NCBI RefSeq assembly: GCF_000378205.1
Contig: NZ_KB899424.1
Span: forward strand, 1-64,000
DNA length: 64,000 nucleotides
Direction of reading: 5' to 3'
Source of the DNA: Sediminispirochaeta bajacaliforniensis DSM 16054
GTDB taxonomy: Bacteria; Spirochaetota; Spirochaetia; DSM-16054; Sediminispirochaetaceae
Part shown: piece after piece, positions 45,301-54,223 of the stretch
How the letters are laid out: each line of letters opens with the position of its first letter
Numbering within the stretch: position 1 is the first letter of the stretch
Translations under genes and position numbers: made by a program
Notes under the pieces: model-generated
What the model saw: only the letters and a program-made list of their open reading frames with translations
The model's database searches: none
Told to the model about the DNA's origin: nothing

Positions 45301-46095
45301 ATGAGAGTAAACGACGCTGCGGCATTGGCGGAGAGGCTTTCCGTCGAAATGGTGATGGGGGGAAATATCCCCCCCTGGATCATGCGTTTTACAAAGGCTG
45401 CAGGTAAGGCAATCAACCACTACTCCATGATACAAGAGGGAGAAACCGTCATTCTCGGAATCAGCGGGGGAAAAGATTCCCTGGCACTGGCACTGGCACT
45501 TTCGCTCAGGTTAAAATGGCTGCCGATCAGCTACAAGCTTCATGGTCTGCATATCGACTGGGAGGAGTATCCCGTTCCCGATCAGAAATTAACAGCCTTA
45601 CGCCGCTATTTCGATCTGCTTGGAATTCCGCTGGAAACGGTTCGTGCGAGTATGTTTCCCGAATCCTTCGATGGGAAATTCAACTGTTATCTCTGCAGTA
45701 GAAACAGACGTCGCATTTTTTTCGAGAAAGCGAGGGAATTGGGTGTCCGAAAGATTGCCCTCGGACATCACCTTGACGATATTGTGGAAACCACGATGAT
45801 CAATCTTTTTTTCAGGGGACAGTTCGACAGCATGCAACCCGTTCAGGATTTTTTCGGGGGAGATCTATTCGTGATCAGGCCTATGTGTGAGGTGCGTGAA
45901 TCGATCATACACAGACTTACCTCTGCCCTCGATCTTCCGGTGGTGAAACCCGACTGTCCCTATCACGAAACAAATATTCGTGCACGTTTGAAGCCGATCG
46001 TTCGGGAACTATCCCATATCGATCGCTATGCAAGGGAACATGTCTATAATGCCCTCAATTTCCCCACCGATCTCATGAAAAGCTTGCAACGGTGA
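45301..46095 (+). CDS. ttcA: TtcA-like tRNA thiolation enzyme (PP-loop ATPase)
   Basis: A 264-residue ATP-pyrophosphatase of the TtcA/TtuA family, which inserts sulfur into tRNA cytidine 32 with a 4Fe-4S cluster. The PP-loop is ILGISGGKDSLALA. The first cysteine pair is in FNCYLCSRNRRR, and the third cluster cysteine is probably in VVKPDCPYHETN. LGHHLDDIVETTMINLFFRG is the family core. The start at 45301 has only a weak ribosome site; ATG 45352 is the alternative. It closes a three-gene operon with aconitase and the HD protein; two of the three products carry Fe-S clusters. Confidence 0.85.
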   Translation: MRVNDAAALAERLSVEMVMGGNIPPWIMRFTKAAGKAINHYSMIQEGETVILGISGGKDSLALALALSLRLKWLPISYKLHGLHIDWEEYPVPDQKLTALRRYFDLLGIPLETVRASMFPESFDGKFNCYLCSRNRRRIFFEKARELGVRKIALGHHLDDIVETTMINLFFRGQFDSMQPVQDFFGGDLFVIRPMCEVRESIIHRLTSALDLPVVKPDCPYHETNIRARLKPIVRELSHIDRYAREHVYNALNFPTDLMKSLQR

Positions 46096-46134
46096 GGCTT
46101 CTTCAATAGAGTTACTGTTGAGGCAAAGGAGAAG

Positions 46135-46878
46135 ATGATGCAGGTATTTAATGTGATGGAAGAGCTCGTTCTTGAAATGGTGCATGAAATTTTCGAGGAA
46201 AAGCGAGGTAAAGGCTTCCCACTTGTCGACTGTGAACAATGCAGACTCGATGTAGCATGCTATGTTCTCAATCGGATAGAACCTGAATACCTCATCTCAG
46301 GCCGGGGCGTCGTCCACGTTCAGAACGAATTACGGCAAAATTTTCAAAAACGGGCGGATATTGTATCCCTTGTCAACGAAGGGATACGGATCATCACTCA
46401 GAATCAGCGCCCTTATTATGAGGCACATGAAGATGAATCGGCTAAAGAGGAAGGAATCTCCAGGGGCCCTTATTTTAATTTTCCGGCGATCATCGGTACG
46501 ATCCTCAATGGAAAAACCTTCGAACCTGCGGAAAACCTCAATGTCTTTCTTTTCCAGGACGGTAAGCCTGTTTCCATGATCGACAGGAGCTGGCCCAATC
46601 CATATTTCATCGTCCGGAGCACAAGAGGTAGCTTCAGTTTCTGGCCCAGGCCGATCAAGGCGTCCCGAGAAAACGAAAAGAAAAACGTCAATCTCGAAAT
46701 CAGGGCCGAAGCGGAAGGATTTCAGCCGATCAGACACTTTATCGATATTCAACTCACTGCCGTCCAAGCCTACTGTACTACCTTCTCCATGGAAAGGAGC
46801 CTGAAGGTAGGCAACCTCTATTTTTTCACAAAGGCCAGCGAGGAGGAACAACGGGAACTTGGGGTCGAAGACCTATAA
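46135..46878 (+). CDS. ComFB-domain protein with C-terminal beta domain
   Basis: A 247-residue protein. Residues about 1-95 match ComFB: FNVMEELVLEMVHEIFEE, DCEQCRLDVACYVLNRIEP and YLISGRG. ComFB proteins are reported receptors of cyclic dinucleotides in some bacteria. Residues 110-240 form a beta-rich domain (PAIIGTILNGKTFEPAENL, SFSFWPRPI, IRAEAEGFQPIRHFIDI) like a transthyretin or CarboxypepD_reg fold. Ordinary ComFB proteins end near residue 100, so this looks like a fusion. AAAGGAG precedes the ATG. No competence gene is nearby. Confidence 0.78.
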   Translation: MMQVFNVMEELVLEMVHEIFEEKRGKGFPLVDCEQCRLDVACYVLNRIEPEYLISGRGVVHVQNELRQNFQKRADIVSLVNEGIRIITQNQRPYYEAHEDESAKEEGISRGPYFNFPAIIGTILNGKTFEPAENLNVFLFQDGKPVSMIDRSWPNPYFIVRSTRGSFSFWPRPIKASRENEKKNVNLEIRAEAEGFQPIRHFIDIQLTAVQAYCTTFSMERSLKVGNLYFFTKASEEEQRELGVEDL

Positions 46879-46892
46879 GAGGTTACGGCAGA

Positions 46893-47183
46893 TTAATCGA
46901 AGTGCTCACTATGCACGCCGTAATGCTGAATACGGCCGGGAATTTCATCTTCAAGAAAAAGCATTACCTTATTCATAACACGCTCTCCATGTTCCCGGCT
47001 GTTTGTCACAAAGGCCCCTCCGATCTGTCCGAAGCGAAGGCTGTCGTGTAGATCGACCTCAGCAGCGGATATGCGGAATTTATTCCCTAATCGCGCGACC
47101 ACCGACTTGATAACCCGCCGCTTCTCTTTGAGGCTGGTTGTCTCAGGCAGTTCGAAAAGGCACTGCATCATTGTCACAATCAT
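46893..47183 (-). CDS. DUF503 family protein (YlxP-like)
   Basis: A 96-residue protein of the DUF503 family. The signature is LPETTSLKEKRRVIKSVV with ISAAEVDLHDSLRFGQIGGAFV. The family often lies beside rbfA and infB in other bacteria, but here it stands between a ComFB fusion and a membrane protein. Its role is not established. Confidence 0.9.
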   Translation of the reverse strand: MIVTMMQCLFELPETTSLKEKRRVIKSVVARLGNKFRISAAEVDLHDSLRFGQIGGAFVTNSREHGERVMNKVMLFLEDEIPGRIQHYGVHSEHFD

Positions 47184-47193
47184 TATTGTTCCC

Positions 47194-48324
47194 TCACTTC
47201 AGTCCATTCAAATCCCCGAGAGATTCCAGTGTGAGGGCACTGTGTTCCCGGCTTTCGGGAGTGCGCTCTCGAATCTTCATCGGCAGATAGGTTTCATTGT
47301 AAAGACGGGATAGTATGAAAAGGTCATCCCCGCTGTAGCGGGATGGAATACGAACCTCCAGATTGTAATCCGGCTCTTCATAGCCTCGACGCATGACATG
47401 AACGGGATCAGTCACCGTTACGGCGAAATGAGGGCCGTAAAGAAAGAGTAATGCGATGAGAAGCAACACTACTATGGAGAAAACCAGCAATTGCTGGGCA
47501 GCAGAGGCGGCTCTTGCATCCCGAATGTCAAAAAAGAAGGCATGAGAGCCCTTTTCTGCAACCCGGTAATCTTCCACATCGAAATGGCGTCGATAGTAAT
47601 CATTGTTAAAACGGGTATAGAGGGTTAGATCCTTATCGGTATCACGGACCAGCAGCAAATCGCTCTTCATATGAAAAAGATCTTCGAAATATCGTTCCGC
47701 TTTCACGTTTTCATCCACAGCGTCAAGAAAGCGGTTCTGTTCAGCCTCTGCCACCCCGGTCGGTGTGGGAATATGCAAAACCGAAACAAAAAAACCATAG
47801 ACGAGAGCAGCAAAAACAACGGTCGAAACGGCCAGAGTCGACAGCCGTGTCAGATGACGCTGTGCCATGGAGCTGTCGACATATTTTATGTTTCGAAAGA
47901 GTTTCAAGACCCGAAGGAAACGCAACACCCTTGCAAGGCGAATGGCTTTCACCGCTTTCAGCATGTTAAGCGCACCGCCACCGGCAAGAAAGAGCGATCC
48001 GCCGAGGCTTAGCACATACACCCGCGGTCCGCTGTCGAAAAGCAAAAGAGGAAGGGCAGCAAGAAAGTCCACCCACCCTCGCCGGCGGAAGAAATAGTCG
48101 CCCCCCTCTTTTCGACCAAGCGCAGTGAACCACCTTACCAGGAATTCGATGGTAAAAAGCAGATCAAAGGCAAAGCCTGCGCAGGCAAGATAACCCCTCA
48201 CCTGGGCAGGCCAGTAGGCTATAAGGGCAATCTCTTCAAAAAAGGTTTGAATAAGTACAAGAAAAATCGCCACGGTCAGAAAGGTATCTAATGCTCCTCG
48301 TTTCTCTTCTTTCATTGTTACCAT
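47194..48324 (-). CDS. Voltage-sensor-like membrane protein with periplasmic domain and HAMP
   Basis: A 376-residue protein. Residues 12-145 have four hydrophobic segments in ion-channel voltage-sensor style: S2 has FDLLFTIEFLVRWF, S3 has WVDFLAALPLLLF, and S4 has KAIRLARVLRFLRVLKLFR with a positive residue every third position. A pore with a potassium filter is absent. A fifth segment (161-184), an exported region of about 90 residues, a sixth segment (278-297) and a HAMP-like linker (VTDPVHVMRRG, SGDDLFILSRLYN) follow. The chain then ends without an output domain. It overlaps the previous gene by seven bases. A partner probably receives the signal. Confidence 0.75.
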   Translation of the reverse strand: MVTMKEEKRGALDTFLTVAIFLVLIQTFFEEIALIAYWPAQVRGYLACAGFAFDLLFTIEFLVRWFTALGRKEGGDYFFRRRGWVDFLAALPLLLFDSGPRVYVLSLGGSLFLAGGGALNMLKAVKAIRLARVLRFLRVLKLFRNIKYVDSSMAQRHLTRLSTLAVSTVVFAALVYGFFVSVLHIPTPTGVAEAEQNRFLDAVDENVKAERYFEDLFHMKSDLLLVRDTDKDLTLYTRFNNDYYRRHFDVEDYRVAEKGSHAFFFDIRDARAASAAQQLLVFSIVVLLLIALLFLYGPHFAVTVTDPVHVMRRGYEEPDYNLEVRIPSRYSGDDLFILSRLYNETYLPMKIRERTPESREHSALTLESLGDLNGLK

Positions 48325-49235
48325 CCGTTTTCAGCGGCGAGCCGGTATAGCTCATCCGTCATCTTCACATCATATCCAAAAAGCCGGTGGTTCCGTCGGG
48401 CAATGCCGAACCAACTACGTTCCTGCCCCACCGCCCCACGATCGACCTTGAGCCCGGGATGAAAATCGCATGCCAGCATACTGAAAAGGGCGGAAAGCCG
48501 GGCGGTAGCCGGAATATCATTTCTTTCGTCGAAAGAGACATTGCTGTAAACCGCACTCTCAAGAAGCTCAGCAGGTAAAAAAGGAAGCTCTTTTTCCAAG
48601 GCCTGTATCACCTTTTGAGCAAATTGAAAGGGAATAAGCCCGGCCACCTCATGTTGTCCCGGAAGCCTTGCAACCTGGAAAAGGAATACGGCAGGCCGTA
48701 AAAGGATAGAGGTTCGAATGAGATTCTTCACCTCTTCCTGGCTCATCGCAAGCTTTTGAACCTTTTCAAGCTCAAAGCGGATATAACCCCTTCCGTCGTA
48801 TATAAGGTCGAGATAGCGATGCGCGAGATGAAGCTGTATGGCACTGTAGGGGCCGGTAAGAGCCTTTCGGGCCAAAGGATGAGCAATCAGCCTCATCATA
48901 AAAGAGAAAAGACGAGTTTCCCGATCATCGGAACGCCCCGTGGGCCGGGGAAAAAAGGAGAGAAAATGGAAATTGATGGTTCGGGAAAAAAACTCCTTCA
49001 ACCCCGAAACCACCGATTCGGAGGTAGAGGCATAAAGTGCCTGCATAAGTAGTTTATAGATCTGATTCCAGGACTGTCCAGGAAAAAAGTCGGGAGAAGA
49101 AAGGGTCGGATAGAGCCGCCCGGCATTGATCCGCAGAAAGGAAATAATCTGCTCTTCCTTTTGGAGCGGAGCATAGGCTTTCAAAGAGGGATTGGCCAGC
49201 AGATGCCGCACAAACTGACTCGCTTTCTGATCCAT
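48318..49235 (-). CDS. Protein of unknown function, helical, cytoplasmic
   Basis: A 305-residue protein without signal peptide or membrane segment. It is rich in helices with Phe and Leu (NFHFLSFFPRPTG, AELLESAVYSNVSFDE). No catalytic motif was recognised. The stop overlaps the start of the voltage-sensor-like gene by seven bases, so the two are translated together and may act together. No Shine-Dalgarno is present; a TACAAT box ends seven bases before the ATG. It is divergent from the giant surface-protein gene. Confidence 0.65.
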   Translation of the reverse strand: MDQKASQFVRHLLANPSLKAYAPLQKEEQIISFLRINAGRLYPTLSSPDFFPGQSWNQIYKLLMQALYASTSESVVSGLKEFFSRTINFHFLSFFPRPTGRSDDRETRLFSFMMRLIAHPLARKALTGPYSAIQLHLAHRYLDLIYDGRGYIRFELEKVQKLAMSQEEVKNLIRTSILLRPAVFLFQVARLPGQHEVAGLIPFQFAQKVIQALEKELPFLPAELLESAVYSNVSFDERNDIPATARLSALFSMLACDFHPGLKVDRGAVGQERSWFGIARRNHRLFGYDVKMTDELYRLAAENGW

Positions 49236-49269
49236 GGCTCTTATTGTACACGAAATCTCAGCGCTGCGC

Positions 49270-49275
49270 TATAAT
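49270..49275 (+). promoter_or_regulatory. TATAAT -10 box of the giant surface-protein gene, possibly leaderless
   Basis: A perfect TATAAT lies seven bases before the ATG at 49283, so the start point would fall on or beside the ATG. The -35 is doubtful: the nearest match, TTGTAC at 49244-49249, is 20 bases away. No Shine-Dalgarno is present. Confidence 0.4.
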
Positions 49276-49282
49276 GTGATAT

Positions 49283-52200
49283 ATGTCGCATCAGCGAAGA
49301 ACCCTTCACATCTGCATGCTGTTTTTTTGCGTTGTTCTCCGCGTCTCGGCGGCAGACGAGGTTCCGCTTCCTTCGGAAGAGGTTCCCGCCACCCTCTTTG
49401 CATCGATTCCTGAAGAAGATATCGACCTCTATGTCTCAGGAACCTGGCAGGCCGAAGTTTCGGCGGGATTCGCCCTCACATGGAGTACCCTCTCCCCGGT
49501 CATGCAAACAACAACGATCTCCGATATCGACAGTGGATTTCGTTTCGACCAGTATCCGGATATCATTATTTCTCTATGGATACGAGACCGCTGGTTTTTC
49601 GATCTCTCCTTCAAAGAGGGCAACGACGTCAATTCTATTGTAGCGGGCTATCAGGGGAAAGAGGGAGAGCTTGTGCAGGAGGTACGGGTCGGTAATATCG
49701 ATATCGGTTCCTTCGAATCAAGCTTTTTCACCCTTCCGGAAGCGGGGATAGATTCCCTCGGTCTCTGGGCTCGGCTGACCCCTGAGCACTCCGAACACAG
49801 CTTCGCCCTTCGCTACGACCCCGCCGCATACCAGCGTGTTACCTTCAGAGGGATGAACGAGGTAAAACAGGAGCAGTTCGACCTGGACGATTATTCGACA
49901 AACAGGGTCTTCGTTCTTCCCGACGACGATGTTGAGGATGTGGTGCTCTATATCCAGGATGAAGACGGAGCGTTTCAGGAAGCCGGCACCGATGATGCGG
50001 TGGTGGATACCGAAAACGGGATTGTCTACCTGAAAGAGGCCCCCACCGGCAGGGTGGCGGTCTACTACAAAAAAGGGGGAAAGGAAGTCGGAGATAGCGG
50101 CCTTGGCACCGATGCCCTCTGCGGTATCAATGCCGACGGCCTTTTTGATCCCAAGGCAACGCCGGTCGACTTTTCTTTTAGCGGAACCTATACAGGATTG
50201 GGAATAACTCTTTCCGAATTTCGATACGACGAACAGATTGACGGTCATGATGTCCTACTCCTCTACCGCCCCGGCCTCTGGTCCCCCTTTCTCCACCGCG
50301 GCATCTACGAACTTTCCACGACCCCACAGGAGAATGAACTCTATGCGGCCCTCATGAGCGGCAGCGACGAGTACGATGGTATGACCCTTGAGGCCGAGCA
50401 GCTTAGCTATGGAGAAGAGGACTTCGGTAAGCTGATACGTATCGTGGATGAGGATCGGGAGCTTTCGGATATGCGATCATTGTATCGTCGTTATCCTCTG
50501 GCACGGGCTATCATCGAGGCAGGCTACAATAGCGATATCTACGGCCCGAAGCGGGGAATAAGCGGAGATGCAGCCCCCTGGTTGCTTCAAATTGAACACC
50601 TTTCGGAGGTTTCTGCCTTTCAACTCGAAGAGGGGGTTCTTGGGGATTCGGTATCGGTGACAAAAAACGGTAAAGAGCAGTCCCGCTTTACCGTAGACTA
50701 CGACACAGGAGTGCTTACTCCGCTTTTTACCGTAAACGATGACGATCTGATCGTTGTTACCTACCGTACAAGAAGCGGAGGGGATCTTGGAGACCTGATC
50801 TTCGCCACCCAAAACAGCTTTACCCTTACCGACAGGCTGAGCCTGGGCCTGGATGCGGGGTTTCGCTGGAACATTGCCGGTCAATCTTACACCACCGAAT
50901 CCGATCAGGCCCCGGGATTCATTGCCGCCGGTACGAGCCTCTTTTACGATAACAAGGACGAGGAAGATTACGCCCTGAGCTTCAGCGTGGAAGCGGGGCT
51001 CTCGTTGAATAATCCAGACACCACCGGATTTTTCCGGCTTCTGGGTATGAACGATGCGGGAGTCGATGTTCCCATCAGTAACAAGCGCCTTTTTCCAGCC
51101 GCCGCCGACGATGCAAATAGCAGCCCCAGTTTTCCTGAAAACGATCGCGGGAAACTCTTTTACTACGACTTCTACAGCTACCCCACGGTGGGAAGCGCCG
51201 TCCTTAAACGATATGACTGGAGCGTTCCCTCGGACCAGAGATACCCCTACGACGAAGATGAGGGGGAAGACCGGGTTGGACCTTCCATAGCGGCGACGGG
51301 CAGCGAGACCGACGGCAACGCCCTGGTCTTTACCTACGAGCTTGACGCCGGAGAGTGGGTCGGCGGCCGCATACCTTTGAGCACCGGCGGGAACGCCCTG
51401 GATCTCTCTTCTGCGACCAGAATCGATCTATTGGTCCGTCCCCGCCAGGATATCAGCGACCTAAACATCTATCTCCGAGTCGGAGACCTCATCGAAGATC
51501 TTGACGGGGACGGCCTGCTCGATGAGGAATCGGGTTCCCTCTCTTCCGGTTTCTCCTTCGATCCCGACGGTATCGACCGTCCTGTCGGAGGCGACAACGG
51601 CAAGACCGACAGCGAGGATCTCAACGGCGACGGTGAGCTAAGCTGGACAAGCGGAGAGGATGACGATCTGGTGTGGAAATCACAGGCCCTTGATGTCGAT
51701 GGAACCAGCAACAGCTGGCAGCGGATCAGCATCGACCTCTCGGCGGCAGAGCGGGCCAAGCTTCAATCGGTTACCGCTATGGACATCATGATCGTCAATG
51801 AAGGATCAGTGGATGATACGACAGGCACCATCCTGGTTGCCGACCCCATCTTTGTCGGCACCAGCTTCTCCGTGAACCCGGATGATTCCACAAGCCAGAC
51901 GGTGACGGCAAGCGAGGCCCTTGAAACACGGGCCGGGGCAAGTTCGGCATCTACAAGCCTTGCCGAGGCCTTCCCCGATGAGACCGATATTTTCACAGAC
52001 GGAGAGACCCAGCGCTGCGCCCTTTTTACCTGGGATGCCGGCACTGCCGGCGGCACATGGAGCGCATCCACCCTCACCCCCACTGCCGATCTTGGAAACT
52101 ACCAGGCACTGCAATTTTTTCTCAGAACCCCCGATCCTGCCCCTGATAACATAACGGTCTCTCTAAGCTCCACCGAAGGGAAAGGCGTTACCGCAACCTT

Positions 52201-54121
52201 TGTTCCAATCGAAAGCGATGCATGGCAGCTTATCACCATCAATCTCGACAAAAAAAGGATAAAAAGCAGCGAAGGAACCATATCAGATCAAGAGGTTTCC
52301 GTTAACAATCGGGACGCCGCCGTATCCTATTTCAAGATGGAGGTCGAGACTTCTTCCGAAGACACTTCCGGAGAGCTTTGGCTCGATGAGCTGCATCTGA
52401 CAGATGCCCTCATGTCCCTGGAATCCACGGTTAAGAGCTCCGTTGCCTACCACAAGCAGGGGACCTATTTTTCTTTAAAAGGGAAACCGGTATTATCCGA
52501 GTTTGATTTCGCCTCCGAATCAACCTGGAACGGTGATTACGGGACCGCCGCAGGTAGTGATTCCACCCACTCCTTTTATTCATCATCTGCACTCAGCAGC
52601 GCTCTTTTTAACGGAAATGTCTATGGTGATTTCGCCTTCTCGGCCGAAGCCTACGAGTTTCTTCCCTCCTTTACCGCAGGCTACGCCATGCCCGTTGCAT
52701 CGGGAAGGATCAAGGCAGCCGAAGAGTATGCCGAAGACCACGCCGCAGAGGGGATCACCTTCAGCCATTCGGCCGAAATTACCTTTGCTCCCTGGATTGC
52801 CAACCCGGAACGCATACTTTCTCTGGAGAGCAGTTTTTCAAAACCAAAGACAAAGGTCAAACAACAGTGGGCCATAGGCATGGGAGCCGGCAGAAATGAG
52901 ACTCATAATGCCTTTTCCCTTTCACTCTCAAACGCACTTACAGGGAGCGACGAAGAGGAACATGAAACCTTTTCAGAGCGGATGTCGGAAAGTACCGAAG
53001 GCCTGTTGCTTCCCCAAATGGACCAGGTTACACGCCGAAACTCGAAATTGGATCTTATGCAGATGTTCCCCCTTCCCCTTGGTTTTCTCACGGTGGAGGC
53101 AGACGGAAGCACCACCGCGCGCAGTTCCTCATCCAAGCGGCTTGATGCCGACCATCTGTTGAGTACAACCTGGGATCTGCCTATGGAGAAAAAAAGAAAC
53201 CTGCGATTTCGTCTCTACCATGAATTGGAGGCAAAAGTAAGCATAGAGGATATAACATCCACTCCGTCCACACCGCTACATTCGCTGATTCTCGATGCAA
53301 AGGGCTTCTCCACCGGTATCGGTTCCATCTATGCCCTGCTCTCCTCAGACCCCTTATCGGTGTTTGGAACGGGGCCTTTTACGGGAGAGGAAGAAAAGCT
53401 TTTAACCGCATCCTATACCCCGGCAGCCTCATGTTCCTTTAGCCGCAATCCGGGGAGCGCCCTCAGCGACCTCATTGTCCCGGCAACATTCGACATCACC
53501 CGCTCCACCACCTATGAAAAAAGCTATGATGAGATTGGCAGAAGCGGAGTAACATCGATTTCGTGGACAAGCTCTGCGATTAATCTCTTCGGCCGTTTAG
53601 GCAGCTACCCTCTTGCCGATTGGTACAGGACCGATGCATTTGCTTCCTCCGCCAGGTTCGACATTGAGGATAGCGGGGCCCTCGACGCTCTTCATGTCGC
53701 ATCATTTCTTCTTCAGATCAATGAGAAGTATTCGCTTAAGGGCGAAAACGACTTTAGCGCAAGCTTCGACGACGGAGCCACTCTGGATACCCTGAAAAAT
53801 GAAACAACGTTGACGCTGATCAGTAGAAAGGGAGAACCGAGGCGCTTGCCGATTCCCCATTACCTCAGAGGGGACAGCCCGGTACGCCTCATCCATGAGC
53901 TTTCCTTTGGCAACGATCTTCTCTTCGATAATGAAGAGAATGAACAAGATCTTACCCTTTCACTTTCTCATGAAACGACCCTCGATCTCTCCTCCCGGGG
54001 AGAGATCAATGCACATCTTACCGGGCTTTTCATGCGTGAGGCCTATGCATCCGGAAGTGATTCCGTCACATACTATACCATAGGTTTCGAAGCAGGCCTC
54101 GGCTTCACTCTCTCCTTTTAA
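49283..54121 (+). CDS. Giant outer-membrane/surface protein, SprA-like
   Basis: A 1612-residue exported protein with a short signal peptide (MLFFCVVLRVSAADE). Repeated beta modules carry phrases such as VDTENGIVYLKEAPTG and VDYDTGVLTPLFTVNDDD. Two acidic calcium-type loops, DLDGDGLLDEES and DLNGDGELSW, lie near residues 740-780. A galactose-binding-like part ends in GELWLDELHL. From about 1050 the chain is strongly beta with alternating residues and ends GFEAGLGFTLSF, the terminal Phe of outer-membrane barrels. The phrases and size recall SprA, the Bacteroidetes surface/translocon protein; this is by eye. No Shine-Dalgarno is present; TATAAT ends seven bases before the ATG. Confidence 0.72.
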   Translation: MSHQRRTLHICMLFFCVVLRVSAADEVPLPSEEVPATLFASIPEEDIDLYVSGTWQAEVSAGFALTWSTLSPVMQTTTISDIDSGFRFDQYPDIIISLWIRDRWFFDLSFKEGNDVNSIVAGYQGKEGELVQEVRVGNIDIGSFESSFFTLPEAGIDSLGLWARLTPEHSEHSFALRYDPAAYQRVTFRGMNEVKQEQFDLDDYSTNRVFVLPDDDVEDVVLYIQDEDGAFQEAGTDDAVVDTENGIVYLKEAPTGRVAVYYKKGGKEVGDSGLGTDALCGINADGLFDPKATPVDFSFSGTYTGLGITLSEFRYDEQIDGHDVLLLYRPGLWSPFLHRGIYELSTTPQENELYAALMSGSDEYDGMTLEAEQLSYGEEDFGKLIRIVDEDRELSDMRSLYRRYPLARAIIEAGYNSDIYGPKRGISGDAAPWLLQIEHLSEVSAFQLEEGVLGDSVSVTKNGKEQSRFTVDYDTGVLTPLFTVNDDDLIVVTYRTRSGGDLGDLIFATQNSFTLTDRLSLGLDAGFRWNIAGQSYTTESDQAPGFIAAGTSLFYDNKDEEDYALSFSVEAGLSLNNPDTTGFFRLLGMNDAGVDVPISNKRLFPAAADDANSSPSFPENDRGKLFYYDFYSYPTVGSAVLKRYDWSVPSDQRYPYDEDEGEDRVGPSIAATGSETDGNALVFTYELDAGEWVGGRIPLSTGGNALDLSSATRIDLLVRPRQDISDLNIYLRVGDLIEDLDGDGLLDEESGSLSSGFSFDPDGIDRPVGGDNGKTDSEDLNGDGELSWTSGEDDDLVWKSQALDVDGTSNSWQRISIDLSAAERAKLQSVTAMDIMIVNEGSVDDTTGTILVADPIFVGTSFSVNPDDSTSQTVTASEALETRAGASSASTSLAEAFPDETDIFTDGETQRCALFTWDAGTAGGTWSASTLTPTADLGNYQALQFFLRTPDPAPDNITVSLSSTEGKGVTATFVPIESDAWQLITINLDKKRIKSSEGTISDQEVSVNNRDAAVSYFKMEVETSSEDTSGELWLDELHLTDALMSLESTVKSSVAYHKQGTYFSLKGKPVLSEFDFASESTWNGDYGTAAGSDSTHSFYSSSALSSALFNGNVYGDFAFSAEAYEFLPSFTAGYAMPVASGRIKAAEEYAEDHAAEGITFSHSAEITFAPWIANPERILSLESSFSKPKTKVKQQWAIGMGAGRNETHNAFSLSLSNALTGSDEEEHETFSERMSESTEGLLLPQMDQVTRRNSKLDLMQMFPLPLGFLTVEADGSTTARSSSSKRLDADHLLSTTWDLPMEKKRNLRFRLYHELEAKVSIEDITSTPSTPLHSLILDAKGFSTGIGSIYALLSSDPLSVFGTGPFTGEEEKLLTASYTPAASCSFSRNPGSALSDLIVPATFDITRSTTYEKSYDEIGRSGVTSISWTSSAINLFGRLGSYPLADWYRTDAFASSARFDIEDSGALDALHVASFLLQINEKYSLKGENDFSASFDDGATLDTLKNETTLTLISRKGEPRRLPIPHYLRGDSPVRLIHELSFGNDLLFDNEENEQDLTLSLSHETTLDLSSRGEINAHLTGLFMREAYASGSDSVTYYTIGFEAGLGFTLSF

Positions 54122-54146
54122 TAGATCATAGATTACAGACACGCTG

Positions 54147-54175
54147 TTGTTTTATGGGTATGAGGGATATACTAT
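54147..54175 (+). promoter_or_regulatory. Predicted promoter of the outer-membrane protein pair
   Basis: TTGTTT (54147-54152) and TACTAT (54170-54175) are 17 bases apart. The leader to ATG 54224 is about 42 bases and ends in a strong ribosome site AAAGGAGGGG. Confidence 0.55.
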
Positions 54176-54223
54176 AAAAGGTAAAGGATGTAAAAAATAT
54201 TAAGTTTGTAAAAGGAGGGGCGT

